50,175 nucleotides of DNA from Prevotella sp. (GCA_017467565.1 JAFUSV010000138.1:1-50175); one strand, 5' to 3'; numbered from the stretch's first letter, positions 7,889 through 17,928 are shown. Made by a program: numbers and translations. The notes: generated by a model not told the origin, from the letters alone.

Positions 7889-10800
7889 TCTGTTTTCATC
7901 TTTGTTGAGTTCACCGTCACCGATGGTTGTCCTATCAGTTGTATCCACTCGTAGAGGGTCTTCTTATAGAGGCCGCTGGCACGATCCTCGAAGGGATTGA
8001 ACTCGCGCGTACCACTTAATTTACCGATATTACTGCTGGAGGCCGGTGCTCCAGTCTCCTGCCAGGCGGCAAAGAGTCCCTTGCGCAGGTCGAACGACTG
8101 CGTACGATAGAGCTTGGCACGGAAGGCAGTCACCTGCTTCAGGGCCTCGTCGGCCTTGAAGTTATCCCACTGCACATACTTGTCCTTGCCATACGTTGTG
8201 TACACGTTGGCCGCATTGGTAGCAAAAGGATAGCCACCCTTCAGACGGAAGAAGAAGAGGTTGGACGTGAAGGAGTGCCAGCGGGACGACATCTTCTTGC
8301 GGCTCTGGTCGGTCACGGAATAGTAGAACGACGTCGAGAGGTCGGCCACATAAGCATTGTTAGATACCGGATCCATAGGCGATGACTCGTTGTTGGGCCC
8401 GCGGCCGAAGCAGTCGCCGAAGATGAGCGGGAACTGATAGTAGGGCACTCGCACCTCGAAGCCCCGGCTGCTCACCGTCAGGTACTGTCCGCGGTGCAGC
8501 TGGTTCCACGCCTTGATGGCGGTGGTATAGGTCGCCCGGTTGTTCTTATAATAGTTGTACAGCTCCTGTGCGATTTCCTGCATCTTCTTACTCAATGACT
8601 GTGCCACATAGTAGGGAGCCGCAAAGTCTTTGATGAAGTCGCCCACGCCCAGATGGTAGGGATAACTGGCGTTAGACTTCTTGTAGTAGCTCACGTATGC
8701 ACCAGCCTTGCCGTCCTGGTTGGCCCGCGTCACCTCGTAGAGGTCACCGCTACCTGTCGGCAGCGGATACTCCGGTTCTTGTACGCCATTGGTGTAGTAC
8801 CATGTGTTCCAAACGCCGAACATGCGGTCGCGCAGCGACTTCAGATAGTCTGTCTGTGCTATACCTATGCCCTGTACGCTCTCACCGTTGTAGGTCACGG
8901 TGAGCGTCTCGCTGGCATGCGGCACGGCGACAGCATCGAAGCCGTAGGACCTGAGCGATGCACCGCCTAAGAACACCATCTGCGACAGGTAGGCAAAGTA
9001 CATGAACGGGTCTTTCAGACGGTAGTTCTGGGCACCCTCCAACTGGTACCAGCCCTCTGCGATGTCAAAGTTTTTATTCGCCTGGTACTTGCCATTATAG
9101 GTGAACACTGGTTCGTTCTGCGGACGCACACCCACGAAGGGCTTGGTGTAGGGCAGCAGCGACACAGCTATCTGGTCGGTAAAGCGCAGCTTGCCGCCAT
9201 AGTGGGCGTTGGCATAGAGCGATGTGGCCCTGTGCCATGTCTCCAGTTCGGGCTGACGGAACCACAGGTCGGCCAGCACGATGGTCGTATCCTTGGTGCA
9301 CGCGGCATTCTGTTGCTTGTAGGCTGTGAAGTACTTGTTCCATGCATTCTTGCGCTCTGCGCCGTAATAGTTGAGCCACATGTCGCCATAGCCCACGGCC
9401 AGCGCTAGCTGCTGACCGGTTGACACGTCGGTGGGATCGAATCCGAAGGTTTCCATCTCCTCCTTGAATGCCGACCAGTCGTCTTCGTTCTTGATGTAGC
9501 TCTCCATGACCTCCCACTTGTCGGCATTGGTGCCACGATAGCAGGGAGCCGGCACCTTATAGGTATAGGTCAGCTGCAGGTTCTCACGGTCGGCAGCGGC
9601 AGGGATGGTGAAGTCTTTCTCTGGCTGCATGTTGACATAGGTGCTGCCATCGACCTTGTACTGGTTGGATATGGTCTGCGTGCGGAAAGCAGTGGTCTCA
9701 CCTTCCTTCAAGCTGTTGAGCACCCAGTTCAGCTTGCCAGAATTGAACGTCGTACTGCGGATGTCCTGGTTGAGGGCAATGGTGGGTCGCATCAGGTCGC
9801 ACTCATAGACCTCCTCCTGGTCGGCCTCGGTATTGAACAGCTTACCGTCGGCAGAGGCCGGGAAGGCTGCTGCCACGTATGGCTGCAGGTCGTAGACGAC
9901 GGCAGGCACCGGTTCGCTCTTCGCCGTAGAGAAGAAGAAGAATTTGGTCTGTTGCCACTTGATGCGCACGGTTTGCAGCTTGCCGTTCCGTTGTTTCTTG
10001 ACATAGGTGCACCACACTTTCTGTCCGTTCTCAACCTCATAGGCCGTACCCGTCATCATCAATATATAGTAGCGATTGGGATTCAACGTCGCATTCAGAT
10101 GATATTTGCGTCCCTTCGTCTCACGCACACTGATGGTCTTTTCCTCCATCTTACGCTTAGACCCGTTGCCATAACCCAGATTGACGTACTTCTTCATGTT
10201 GGAAATAAAATTCATCATATCGAGACGTTCGCGGTCCATGGGATCAGTATAGTCGAAACTTGCCTGTTCACTGGAGAGTGAGGCTCCTTTCATCTCCAAA
10301 CTGGTTTCGAAAGAAGAGCCATGGGTATTAAACCATTGCGATATTTCATCTAATGCATTGCGCCCGAAGGTTGTTGAGGCATCTATCTCAAACAGGCGCG
10401 CACCATTCACACCATAGTACACACCATTAATATAATTCGCGGTGCGGTCCAAGTCGAAGATGTAGCTGCGCGAGCTCTGCAAGTCGAGCAGTTCCTCATC
10501 GATACCCGTGCGGTTAGCCTGGTCTGCCTGTGTCGTGGGGTCTACGAGACGGTACTGAGTGCCCAACGATGCGTTGGTAGTTACCATTGCCTTTCCTATA
10601 TCGTTGGTCTTCACCTCACAGGCGGGACCCCATCCGTAGGCCGTGGAGTCACTACCCAGTGAGAAGTCGGAGAAGAGGTTGAAGCCGTCGAGGGCGTTAC
10701 CCTTGAAGGGCACACACCTGTCGCCACAGGCGAACTCGAACTTCTTATCGATATCGATGAGTCCGCCGAGGAGCGACAGTTTTACACGAGCCTGACCATT

Positions 10801-13800
10801 GATCCACGTAGGATTGGGCAAACCTGCCTCGAAGACACCGCCGATGCCGGCGTTGATGAGGTTGACATCACCCGAATAGAGCTTACCCAGCTCGATGTGC
10901 AGGTCGAAGCGGGCGGCCAGGTAAGCATAGAACTGACCTGTGGCATACCATCCGTTGTGACCCATCTCGCGGTTCAGGTTGGTACAATAGGCGAGGTCGC
11001 CATAGTTGATGACGGCCATGTCGAAACCGGCGATGGTCTTCAGGCTGGCCTTGAAGAGTCCGAGGTTCACGTCGATGAAGCCCCACGCAGAGGCACCCAC
11101 CATGACGCCACCCTTCACGTTGTCGCCCGTGGGCAGCAAGGCCTTGACGGCCTGGTTGCGCGAGCGCTGGGCTTTCTGTGTGTCGGCACCTGTGTCTACG
11201 CCACCCTTTTTGCCGCCATTGAGGAACGAGGTTATCAGCGGGTCTATAGGTGGCAGCTGTCCGTTGTTGGGCAGCTCGTTACCAATGCACAGGTAGGCGT
11301 TGGCACCGATATTGACATTGACGATGCCCGACTTCGACTTATAGTCGATGAGCACTATCTGCACACGCTCCTTCGGGTCGGGCTGGCCTAAGTAGAGATG
11401 CCAGCGGACAGGCGTCTGCTCTATGCTCTTCTCGCGCCACGTCACCTTCAGGTTGAAGGGGATGGTGAAGCTCATGGCCTTCATCTCTTTCTCCTTGGTA
11501 TCTACCTTGCTGGCAGCACTCTGATCGAGTTCCTTGGATGTGTCGCGGTCGGTAGACTTATTGTCATAGTTGCTGTTCAGAGCATCCAGACCACCCTCGG
11601 CATCGGGCATGAAGTCCTTCACCTCCGCAGCGAGGTCGCCCTTGAAGGTCTGCAGTGTCTCCTCCAGCTTGGTCATGGCCTTCTTTATCTTGTCACCATT
11701 CATTCCGCCCTCCACGTTGAGGTCGAGCGCCAGATAGCGGTCGGTGGGGGTGTTCTCGTAGGTCAGGCACATCTTGGCATCAATAATGCCGCCCACGGCC
11801 TTTACCTTACCCTGGAACTGGATGGTGGAGAAGCCGCCCTTACCCCTGTTGACACTCTTATCGTAGACCACGTTCAGGTCCATATCGCCCTGCAGCGTCT
11901 TCTCGCCAGCCGTTGTGGTGATGCCCACGCCGAGGGAGATACCGATGACACCCTTGGCAACGACGGCGTCGCCATATTTGCGTTCGGCGGCAGGCGTGCC
12001 AGGCGGAGAGGAGCACGTAGGACGGCAGTTGAAGAAGAAGCCGCCCGCTATGCGGTTGATGACGATGGGGTCTATGCGAATGCCCGCCTTACCGCTGATG
12101 TCGACGGTGAAGAAGCCCCATGAGAAGCGGTCTTCTTTCTTGTCCTTCACTTCCTTATGGTCGAAGTAACCGCCTGAGCAGTTGACGGCGAACAGCTCCT
12201 TGATATCAAATTTTATGGCGCCCTTGAATCCACGGTCAACGGCATCGGGGTCGGTGATGTCGAGGCGGCCGTTCATGTGGAGGATAGAGAAGTCGAGGTC
12301 GAGCTCCAGCGAACGGAAGCTGATGTCGCCGTCGCTCAGTGAGTAGCCGCTGAGATTGGTGACGTCCTTAGGTATGGTCAGGTTCGACGAGATGTCGATG
12401 CCTGCCCCCACGCTGACCTTGTCGTCGCAGAGTCCCACCATGCCCTCGATGCCGAGGGTGAGTTTCTTGTTGGAATAATTGAAGTTGAACTTCTTCAGGT
12501 TGAACGAGAAGGGACCGAGCTTCTTGGCAGCCGATGCCAGCGACCACTCGCCCATGTCGAGGAAGCACTTCTCCGTGAGTTTCATCTCCTTGTTCTCGAA
12601 GAGCACCATCCGCTTGGCATGATCTTTCTCCCATTTCGCCTCTGCATCCTGCCTGTCGGCAGTCAACTTATTAGCATAGCGGTAGATCATGTTATCCTTG
12701 TCATTCTGCTTGTCACGACTAAAGTTGGACAATCGCATCTTCGCAAAGTGGATGTCCGGCAGGTCGACGTCAAGGTTGATCTTCTTGCCCAGCTCCTCCA
12801 GTTTGTTGACACCGGCGATGGTGATGTCGCCAGCCATGCAGAGTTCCACATGGGTGATGGTCTTGCCGTCGGGCTGGTCCTCTGCCGCCAGCACGAAGTA
12901 GGTCTGGTCGTGGTCGAGCTCTACATCGGCGATGAAGCAGTCCATGTTGAGCGAATCTATCTGCTGCACACGCAGGATATAGGCCAGGCGCGTCTTGTCG
13001 CCGTAGGTGGCCTTGGTATGCTTCTCGCGCTCACCGTCTTTATTATAGGTATAATAGGTGGTGGTACCATCAGTCAGATGGCGTATGTCACACTCGAACT
13101 TCACCTTCTGCTTCTCTTCCTTGCCTTTCTTTGTCGTGGTCTTGCCAAACAGCGGGATGGCGAAGCGGCCCTCGATATGGCAGGAGTCGAAATTGTTCTG
13201 CGTGATCATCACCTTGGCCTGGTCGAGGTCGAACTCCCATCCGCCTGCATTGCCGGTCTTGGCTTCCAGCAGGTTGTAGGTGGCGATGTCGAGGGTAGCG
13301 CCCGAGGGGTCGAAGATCATGTTCTCGGCTGCCACCTCGAAGCCCTGCTCGCCACTGCCGAAGACGGCCCACTTGGGGAACTGGACGCCAATCTTACTGA
13401 TGTAGACGCCCTGCCATGCTTTCCAGTCGTTCTTGACGAAGGTGCCGCACTTGGAGGGATCGAAGGTCTTAGGCAGTTTCGAGATGTCGGGCATCTCGAC
13501 ATGGTTCGCCTCATAGTGGTGGTCGAAAATCATGGTGCCGCCAGGGGTGAAGATCCATCCTGGCAGGTCCTCGGCCTCAAAGGCGTCCATCTTGATGGAG
13601 CCTATCCAGTCTTCCCAACCTTTGTCGATGACGGCAGAGAGGTCCACCACGGGCGACTCGTCCTGAGCCTTGCCGTTTATGACGCGCTTCAGCCCCGGTA
13701 TGGTCATGGCTATCTCCAGTCCGAGCGCACCGAACTTATCGTCTTCCCACTGCAGGAAACAGCCATTATTGGGTTGCATGGGGTCGGAGGGTGCCTTGAA

Positions 13801-16059
13801 GGCCATGGTGAAGTCGGAGTTGGGATCCTGGATGGTGAAATTGCTGAGCAGGCAGAGCGTGCCGTCCTCTGGCAGGAAACGCTCGGGCGAGATGCAGAGG
13901 CGCGGAGCACCGAAGATGAGCACCTCGTTCTTGATGACGTCGCTCTTGGGCAGCACAAACTCGCCGATGACGTTCATCACCGCAGCCTTGGGCGTGAACA
14001 TCATGCTGGCTATCTGGAGCGAGAAGTCCTCGGGCAGCTTGTCGGCTATCTCCTTGGGCATCTCCGTGGGGAAATAGAGGTCAAGAACGTTGCCTTCCTG
14101 CCACTTGTCCCATTGCTTCTCGGCATTCTTGAAATAGGTATAGTACTTGCCCAGCTCGTACTGTTCACAGACATTGCCCACCTTGTTGTTGACCTTTTCG
14201 GCAACATCCTTGGGCAGTCCCAGGTCACCATAGATATTGTCGAGGCCCCACGACGAGAAGAGCTCGTCGACAGCCTCTGAGGCAGAGTATTCCTTGCCCT
14301 TGGCTTTCTCGTAGGTGTTGCAGACGCCGTCGAAGACCACGTTGTCAGTATTGACCATGAGATTCTCGAACTTCACGGCCACACGGACTGACATCTTGCC
14401 CGGGCCCCAGTGTATGAAGCCTGTACCTGAGAGTCCCTTGGTCTCCTTGTCCTGCTTCAGGTCGCCGTTGACCTCAAGCACCCACGAACCGATATAAAGC
14501 CTGGTGCCAGCCTTGGGAATCTCCTCGACAGGCACCTTGTTCTCGATGTTCTCCGTGCTGCGTCCGCAGGCATAGTACTCGTCGAAGTGCTCTGCCATGG
14601 CGAAGTCGACATAGTTGAGGGAGTCGGGCAACATACGTAGCGACTCCGTGTTGGGCGACTTGGCGATGACGCGCAGCACGAGATAGTCGCCAGTGAAGAC
14701 CTTATCCTTGATCTTGTCCCACTTGATGGTGTCCTTCAGTTCCTCCACCGTGTTCTCGTAGACAGGTTTCGTCTTGAAGATGGTAGCAGGCTCGTCGACA
14801 GAGTTACCGCGGAAGAGCTGCACGGTGTACTTGAACTTCACCGTGTCCTGCTTCATGCCGCGCCCGCTGTTGTACCAGGCCTTGCGCCATGCTACAGGTA
14901 TGCTGTCGCCTACGAAGACCTTGCGCGAGTGCTTCTGCTTGAACTCGGGGGTGGTCAGCGTGGGCTGCTCGAAGACGTAGAGCGAGTCGCCGTCCAGGGC
15001 TTCGTTGCCTGTGACCGACGCGCTCACATCGCCATCGTCGCCGTCATCGGCTGCCTTAGGCTTGGCATTGGGGTCGTAGAAGCGGAACAGGAGCACCTGG
15101 CTCTTGCCCTCGTTTTCTATCAGTGTGTAGTTGAGCGGATTCTGGTTGTTAAGTCCGGCGGTAGCCTTCACCTGCATGGCAAAGACGGCCCCCGAGTCCT
15201 GCTTCATCTGGTTGAGGTAGGCATCGGGAATGGTGAGCGTGGTGGTGGACAGCTTCTGCCGCTGATAGACCACTGGATTGCGCTCGATGGCCTCGTCGGG
15301 TGTCAGTTGGTCGAGCTTCACTACTTTCACGTCGTAGCTGAAATTGGCCAGTGAGGGGTTGCAGTTGAGTGTCGGTGCCGTCCATGTGAACGTGTGTATG
15401 CCGTCGTATGCGAGCTTGGCCACAGAGAGCATGCTCAGCGGGTCGTTGGGGTCCACGTTGGCCTGTGGTGTCAGGAACTGTGGTGCCTGTGCCGTGTAGC
15501 ATATCTTAAACTGGCACATACCGTCGTCGGGCAGGTTCACTTGTTGGGGCGACATCAGGTCGGGGTCCCAGCGGTAGGCCTGCATGAAGAGCCGGTAGGT
15601 GCCCTCAGGGAGCAGTCCGAAGATGCCCTTCTCGGCATCCATGAAGAGTCCCGGGCGTATGTATACCTCATTGAATCGGAAGTGTACGAAGAGCTGCTTC
15701 ATCTCGACAGGGTTCAGCAGCTTGCTCTGACGCGGGTTCAGCACGATGGGTTGACGGGGGATGGTCGTAGTGGGTGTGATGAGCATGACCTGCTCGTCGG
15801 GATAGAGCATGTCGAGGTGCATGCCGAGGTGCAGTAGCTGCTGCTCGTCGGTATTGTTGGTCAGTCGGATGCTGAAGAACTTACCGGGGTTGTCCAGATA
15901 CTGTCCGGCCTGCGGGGGCAACACCTGCTGTACAGGCGTCACAGAGAGAGAGACCTCCTGCGCCACTACTGACGTAAAAGTAAAAAGGTAAAAAAGTAAA
16001 AAACTAAAAAGTTTTACTTCTGCCTTTATCTTTCCAACATTTATCTTGCTCATAGCCAT
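7885..16059 (-). CDS. Giant secreted protein with TANFOR-like N-terminus
   Basis: The 2,724-residue chain is by far the largest product here. Its signal peptide (core LFSFLLFYLFTFTSVVAQ) is coded largely by an A/T-rich simple repeat. Residues about 35-215 resemble the TANFOR-type domain of Bacteroidota surface proteins: LDNPGKFFSIRLTNNTDEQQ, QPIVLNPRQSKLL, GLLPEGTYRLFMQAYRWD and a following C-x-F-x-I strand; this assignment is from memory of the family. The centre is a long run of beta-rich sequence rich in D, K and G, with phrases like GGIIDAKMCLTYEN and GFDMAVINYGDLAYCT. The C-terminus lacks a recognisable type IX sorting signal or lipobox. Starts at 16059 or 16053 are both possible. It lies between the barrel gene (35 bp upstream) and the Fn3-like gene (4-bp overlap), suggesting a joint surface complex. 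Confidence 0.85.
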   Translation of the reverse strand: MAMSKINVGKIKAEVKLFSFLLFYLFTFTSVVAQEVSLSVTPVQQVLPPQAGQYLDNPGKFFSIRLTNNTDEQQLLHLGMHLDMLYPDEQVMLITPTTTIPRQPIVLNPRQSKLLNPVEMKQLFVHFRFNEVYIRPGLFMDAEKGIFGLLPEGTYRLFMQAYRWDPDLMSPQQVNLPDDGMCQFKICYTAQAPQFLTPQANVDPNDPLSMLSVAKLAYDGIHTFTWTAPTLNCNPSLANFSYDVKVVKLDQLTPDEAIERNPVVYQRQKLSTTTLTIPDAYLNQMKQDSGAVFAMQVKATAGLNNQNPLNYTLIENEGKSQVLLFRFYDPNAKPKAADDGDDGDVSASVTGNEALDGDSLYVFEQPTLTTPEFKQKHSRKVFVGDSIPVAWRKAWYNSGRGMKQDTVKFKYTVQLFRGNSVDEPATIFKTKPVYENTVEELKDTIKWDKIKDKVFTGDYLVLRVIAKSPNTESLRMLPDSLNYVDFAMAEHFDEYYACGRSTENIENKVPVEEIPKAGTRLYIGSWVLEVNGDLKQDKETKGLSGTGFIHWGPGKMSVRVAVKFENLMVNTDNVVFDGVCNTYEKAKGKEYSASEAVDELFSSWGLDNIYGDLGLPKDVAEKVNNKVGNVCEQYELGKYYTYFKNAEKQWDKWQEGNVLDLYFPTEMPKEIADKLPEDFSLQIASMMFTPKAAVMNVIGEFVLPKSDVIKNEVLIFGAPRLCISPERFLPEDGTLCLLSNFTIQDPNSDFTMAFKAPSDPMQPNNGCFLQWEDDKFGALGLEIAMTIPGLKRVINGKAQDESPVVDLSAVIDKGWEDWIGSIKMDAFEAEDLPGWIFTPGGTMIFDHHYEANHVEMPDISKLPKTFDPSKCGTFVKNDWKAWQGVYISKIGVQFPKWAVFGSGEQGFEVAAENMIFDPSGATLDIATYNLLEAKTGNAGGWEFDLDQAKVMITQNNFDSCHIEGRFAIPLFGKTTTKKGKEEKQKVKFECDIRHLTDGTTTYYTYNKDGEREKHTKATYGDKTRLAYILRVQQIDSLNMDCFIADVELDHDQTYFVLAAEDQPDGKTITHVELCMAGDITIAGVNKLEELGKKINLDVDLPDIHFAKMRLSNFSRDKQNDKDNMIYRYANKLTADRQDAEAKWEKDHAKRMVLFENKEMKLTEKCFLDMGEWSLASAAKKLGPFSFNLKKFNFNYSNKKLTLGIEGMVGLCDDKVSVGAGIDISSNLTIPKDVTNLSGYSLSDGDISFRSLELDLDFSILHMNGRLDITDPDAVDRGFKGAIKFDIKELFAVNCSGGYFDHKEVKDKKEDRFSWGFFTVDISGKAGIRIDPIVINRIAGGFFFNCRPTCSSPPGTPAAERKYGDAVVAKGVIGISLGVGITTTAGEKTLQGDMDLNVVYDKSVNRGKGGFSTIQFQGKVKAVGGIIDAKMCLTYENTPTDRYLALDLNVEGGMNGDKIKKAMTKLEETLQTFKGDLAAEVKDFMPDAEGGLDALNSNYDNKSTDRDTSKELDQSAASKVDTKEKEMKAMSFTIPFNLKVTWREKSIEQTPVRWHLYLGQPDPKERVQIVLIDYKSKSGIVNVNIGANAYLCIGNELPNNGQLPPIDPLITSFLNGGKKGGVDTGADTQKAQRSRNQAVKALLPTGDNVKGGVMVGASAWGFIDVNLGLFKASLKTIAGFDMAVINYGDLAYCTNLNREMGHNGWYATGQFYAYLAARFDLHIELGKLYSGDVNLINAGIGGVFEAGLPNPTWINGQARVKLSLLGGLIDIDKKFEFACGDRCVPFKGNALDGFNLFSDFSLGSDSTAYGWGPACEVKTNDIGKAMVTTNASLGTQYRLVDPTTQADQANRTGIDEELLDLQSSRSYIFDLDRTANYINGVYYGVNGARLFEIDASTTFGRNALDEISQWFNTHGSSFETSLEMKGASLSSEQASFDYTDPMDRERLDMMNFISNMKKYVNLGYGNGSKRKMEEKTISVRETKGRKYHLNATLNPNRYYILMMTGTAYEVENGQKVWCTYVKKQRNGKLQTVRIKWQQTKFFFFSTAKSEPVPAVVYDLQPYVAAAFPASADGKLFNTEADQEEVYECDLMRPTIALNQDIRSTTFNSGKLNWVLNSLKEGETTAFRTQTISNQYKVDGSTYVNMQPEKDFTIPAAADRENLQLTYTYKVPAPCYRGTNADKWEVMESYIKNEDDWSAFKEEMETFGFDPTDVSTGQQLALAVGYGDMWLNYYGAERKNAWNKYFTAYKQQNAACTKDTTIVLADLWFRQPELETWHRATSLYANAHYGGKLRFTDQIAVSLLPYTKPFVGVRPQNEPVFTYNGKYQANKNFDIAEGWYQLEGAQNYRLKDPFMYFAYLSQMVFLGGASLRSYGFDAVAVPHASETLTVTYNGESVQGIGIAQTDYLKSLRDRMFGVWNTWYYTNGVQEPEYPLPTGSGDLYEVTRANQDGKAGAYVSYYKKSNASYPYHLGVGDFIKDFAAPYYVAQSLSKKMQEIAQELYNYYKNNRATYTTAIKAWNQLHRGQYLTVSSRGFEVRVPYYQFPLIFGDCFGRGPNNESSPMDPVSNNAYVADLSTSFYYSVTDQSRKKMSSRWHSFTSNLFFFRLKGGYPFATNAANVYTTYGKDKYVQWDNFKADEALKQVTAFRAKLYRTQSFDLRKGLFAAWQETGAPASSSNIGKLSGTREFNPFEDRASGLYKKTLYEWIQLIGQPSVTVNSTKMKTE
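15974..16004 (+). repeat. A/T-rich simple repeat, left arm of inverted repeat
   Basis: The plus strand reads GTAAAAGTAAAAAGGTAAAA and continues in the same style. Bases 15980-16003 are the exact reverse complement of 16075-16098. On the minus strand this stretch codes for the hydrophobic core of the giant protein's signal peptide. Confidence 0.8.
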
Positions 16060-16073
16060 AGTCCGTATCTATA

Positions 16074-16112
16074 TTTTTTTACTTTTTTACCTTTTTACTC
16101 TTTTACCTTTCT
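16074..16112 (-). repeat. A/T-rich simple repeat, right arm of inverted repeat
   Basis: On the minus strand it reads like GGTAAAAGAGTAAAAAGGTA and on. It covers the last codons and stop of the outer-membrane barrel gene (KRKVKE) and the 35-bp gap before the giant gene, so it links the end of one gene to the start of the next. Confidence 0.75.
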
Positions 16113-17888
16113 TTTGATTTCCAGCAGCGAGAAGGTGTAGGTGTAACCCATCGAGATGTTGACCTCGGTAGAACCCATGCTGGCACGGTCGTCCGAGATG
16201 TTGGTGTCGGCATACTTGTTGAAGCCGCCGCCGAGGGTGAACACGTGTACCTTGTTCAGGGTATAGCCGGCCGAGAGGTCGAGTCCCGTGGAGAGCATGC
16301 GCTGCTGGTTCTGCACATCGTTGTAGCAGAGGGAGAAGGTGGCGTTGACATTGAGATTCTTCTCCTTGAGGAACGAGCGTCCCGTCGATACCGAGAGCAC
16401 GTCGCTGGTGTAGCGCGTCTGGTAGCCCTTGCTCTGCTGGTGGCTGAACGAGGTGGTGAAGGTCATCTCCCAGGGTTTCACTTCGAGTGCATGCGAGAGT
16501 CCTGCCGCCCAGGTGGTGACGTCGCTGACGCCCGTGGCAAAGGGGTTGAGGTCTTTGTTCTGCGTGAAGTTGGCCGTGACGGAGTACACCTGTGCTATCT
16601 TATCGCCGTCGATGGTGTAGGAAGGCGTGAAGAAGACGGAGTGCATGATGCGGTTCACGCGGGTAGTATCGTTGACATGCGCCTTTCCGTCGCTCTGCAA
16701 CTGGCGGTAGCCGTTGTAACCGGCGGAGAGGGTCAGGTTTTGTCCGATGTTGGTGGAGGCATTGGCCGAATAGACGAAGCCTCGGGTGGTGTATAGTTGG
16801 TTGCGGGTGATGTTGTCCTCTTGTCCTGAGAAGGAGGCTGAGAGCGACACACGCCGGAAGAGCGAGGTGGACAGGTTGATGCCCAGCGACTGATAGTTGT
16901 TAGACGTGTAGTAGAGTCCCAGCGTGGTGTAGTCGGGCTGCACCATGCGGTAGAACAGCGATGTGCTGAAGTTCGGGAGGTTGACGTTGGCCGAGACGTC
17001 GGTGGCGATACGCATGAGCGAGGTGTAGCGTGCAGAGAACACCTTGTCCCAGCGGTCGAGATTGTCGGTATGCACACGCTCGGCACGTGTGTCGGTAGAG
17101 AAGGCCGAGAAGGCCAGGTTGCCCCTGAGCGACAACCAGCGGGTGACGCCCAGTCCGCCGCGCAGGGCGATAGCGATATTGTCCTGCGGACTGATGCGCT
17201 GCTGCCAGCGCTCGTCGATGGTGTTCTGGCGGTCGTAGGCACGCAGCAGGTAGAGGTCGATGAAGTCGCGGCTGGAGCCGTAGCCCACCTTGAATCCCCA
17301 CCCCATGCGGCGGTATTGCGGAGCGCGTGCCGACGGGTCTGTGGGGTCGTCGTTGACAGCGTTGCGCAGCTCACCGTAGAAGGCGCCGAAGCGCAGCTTG
17401 TCGCCGTTGTACTCCAGTCCCACACCGTTGAACGACATGTTCATGATGTAGCTCGACATGGCCATGGTGCTGCGTCCGAAGTGCCCTCGCCAGTTCTTGT
17501 AGGTGGGGTCGATATGGAATGAGAGATGTGGGAAATTGAACGACGAGTTATTGTTGGAATAATAGAAGGAGAAGGGCATCGACACGCCGTAGAGCGAGAT
17601 GTTGAGGTTGGCAAAGACCGAGTTGGCCCAGGGTGAACGGTATCCGCTGCCCAGTGAGGAGTGGTAGAACGTGTTCTGTGTACCCACGGCACCGGTGATG
17701 ATGAGTGGGTCGCTCTTAGCGATATTCGCTATAGTGTGCTGTGACAGGGATTGGGCCCACCCCAACCCCTCCCCAAGGGAGGGGCTTAAGAGAAGGGCGA
17801 GAAAAAGAAAGAAGACTCTCCCCCGGCCCCTCCCTGTCAGGGAGGGGTGTATATAGTTCTGTATGTGTCTATTATTGCCCTTCGTCAT
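16095..17888 (-). CDS. Outer-membrane beta-barrel protein
   Basis: The 597-residue protein starts with an odd N-terminus: MTKGNNRHIQNYIHPSLTGR, then GRGRVFFLFLALLLSPSLGE and GLGWAQS, with predicted cleavage after WA. Residues 14-25 and 34-45 are encoded by GC-rich repeats F and E. The mature part alternates polar and hydrophobic residues with frequent aromatic girdle positions and repeated strand-like phrases (LSLRGNLAFSAFSTDT, TTLGLYYTSNNYQSLGINLS, FTLGGGFNKYADTN). It ends in a strand, YTYTFSLLEIKRKV. This fits a barrel of many strands in the outer membrane. No plug or TonB box is seen. It directly precedes the giant protein gene, so it may be its membrane partner or secretion pore (inferred). 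Confidence 0.8.
   Translation of the reverse strand: MTKGNNRHIQNYIHPSLTGRGRGRVFFLFLALLLSPSLGEGLGWAQSLSQHTIANIAKSDPLIITGAVGTQNTFYHSSLGSGYRSPWANSVFANLNISLYGVSMPFSFYYSNNNSSFNFPHLSFHIDPTYKNWRGHFGRSTMAMSSYIMNMSFNGVGLEYNGDKLRFGAFYGELRNAVNDDPTDPSARAPQYRRMGWGFKVGYGSSRDFIDLYLLRAYDRQNTIDERWQQRISPQDNIAIALRGGLGVTRWLSLRGNLAFSAFSTDTRAERVHTDNLDRWDKVFSARYTSLMRIATDVSANVNLPNFSTSLFYRMVQPDYTTLGLYYTSNNYQSLGINLSTSLFRRVSLSASFSGQEDNITRNQLYTTRGFVYSANASTNIGQNLTLSAGYNGYRQLQSDGKAHVNDTTRVNRIMHSVFFTPSYTIDGDKIAQVYSVTANFTQNKDLNPFATGVSDVTTWAAGLSHALEVKPWEMTFTTSFSHQQSKGYQTRYTSDVLSVSTGRSFLKEKNLNVNATFSLCYNDVQNQQRMLSTGLDLSAGYTLNKVHVFTLGGGFNKYADTNISDDRASMGSTEVNISMGYTYTFSLLEIKRKVKE
17753..17789 (-). repeat. GC-rich hairpin repeat, copy E (inside signal peptide)
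   Basis: On the minus strand it reads AAGCCCCTCCCTTGGGGAGG and on through GGTTGGGGTGGGCCC. It is in frame with the barrel gene but in a different frame from copies A and D, giving SPSLGEGLGWA and forming the signal cleavage region. Confidence 0.85.
17814..17848 (-). repeat. GC-rich hairpin repeat, copy F (inside N-terminal coding region)
   Basis: On the minus strand it reads CACCCCTCCCTGACAGGGAG then GGGCCGGGGGAGAGTC. It codes for HPSLTGRGRGRV of the barrel protein, supplying the positive charges before the hydrophobic core. Confidence 0.8.
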
Positions 17889-17928
17889 ATTCCTTGTCTT
17901 ATTTATAACATAGTTCTTAGTCTATATA

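Noticed and set aside
12619..14280. 553-codon plus-strand frame inside the giant gene
   Set aside because: Antisense shadow with the same His/Val/Leu/Gly-rich composition; no start signal or promoter.
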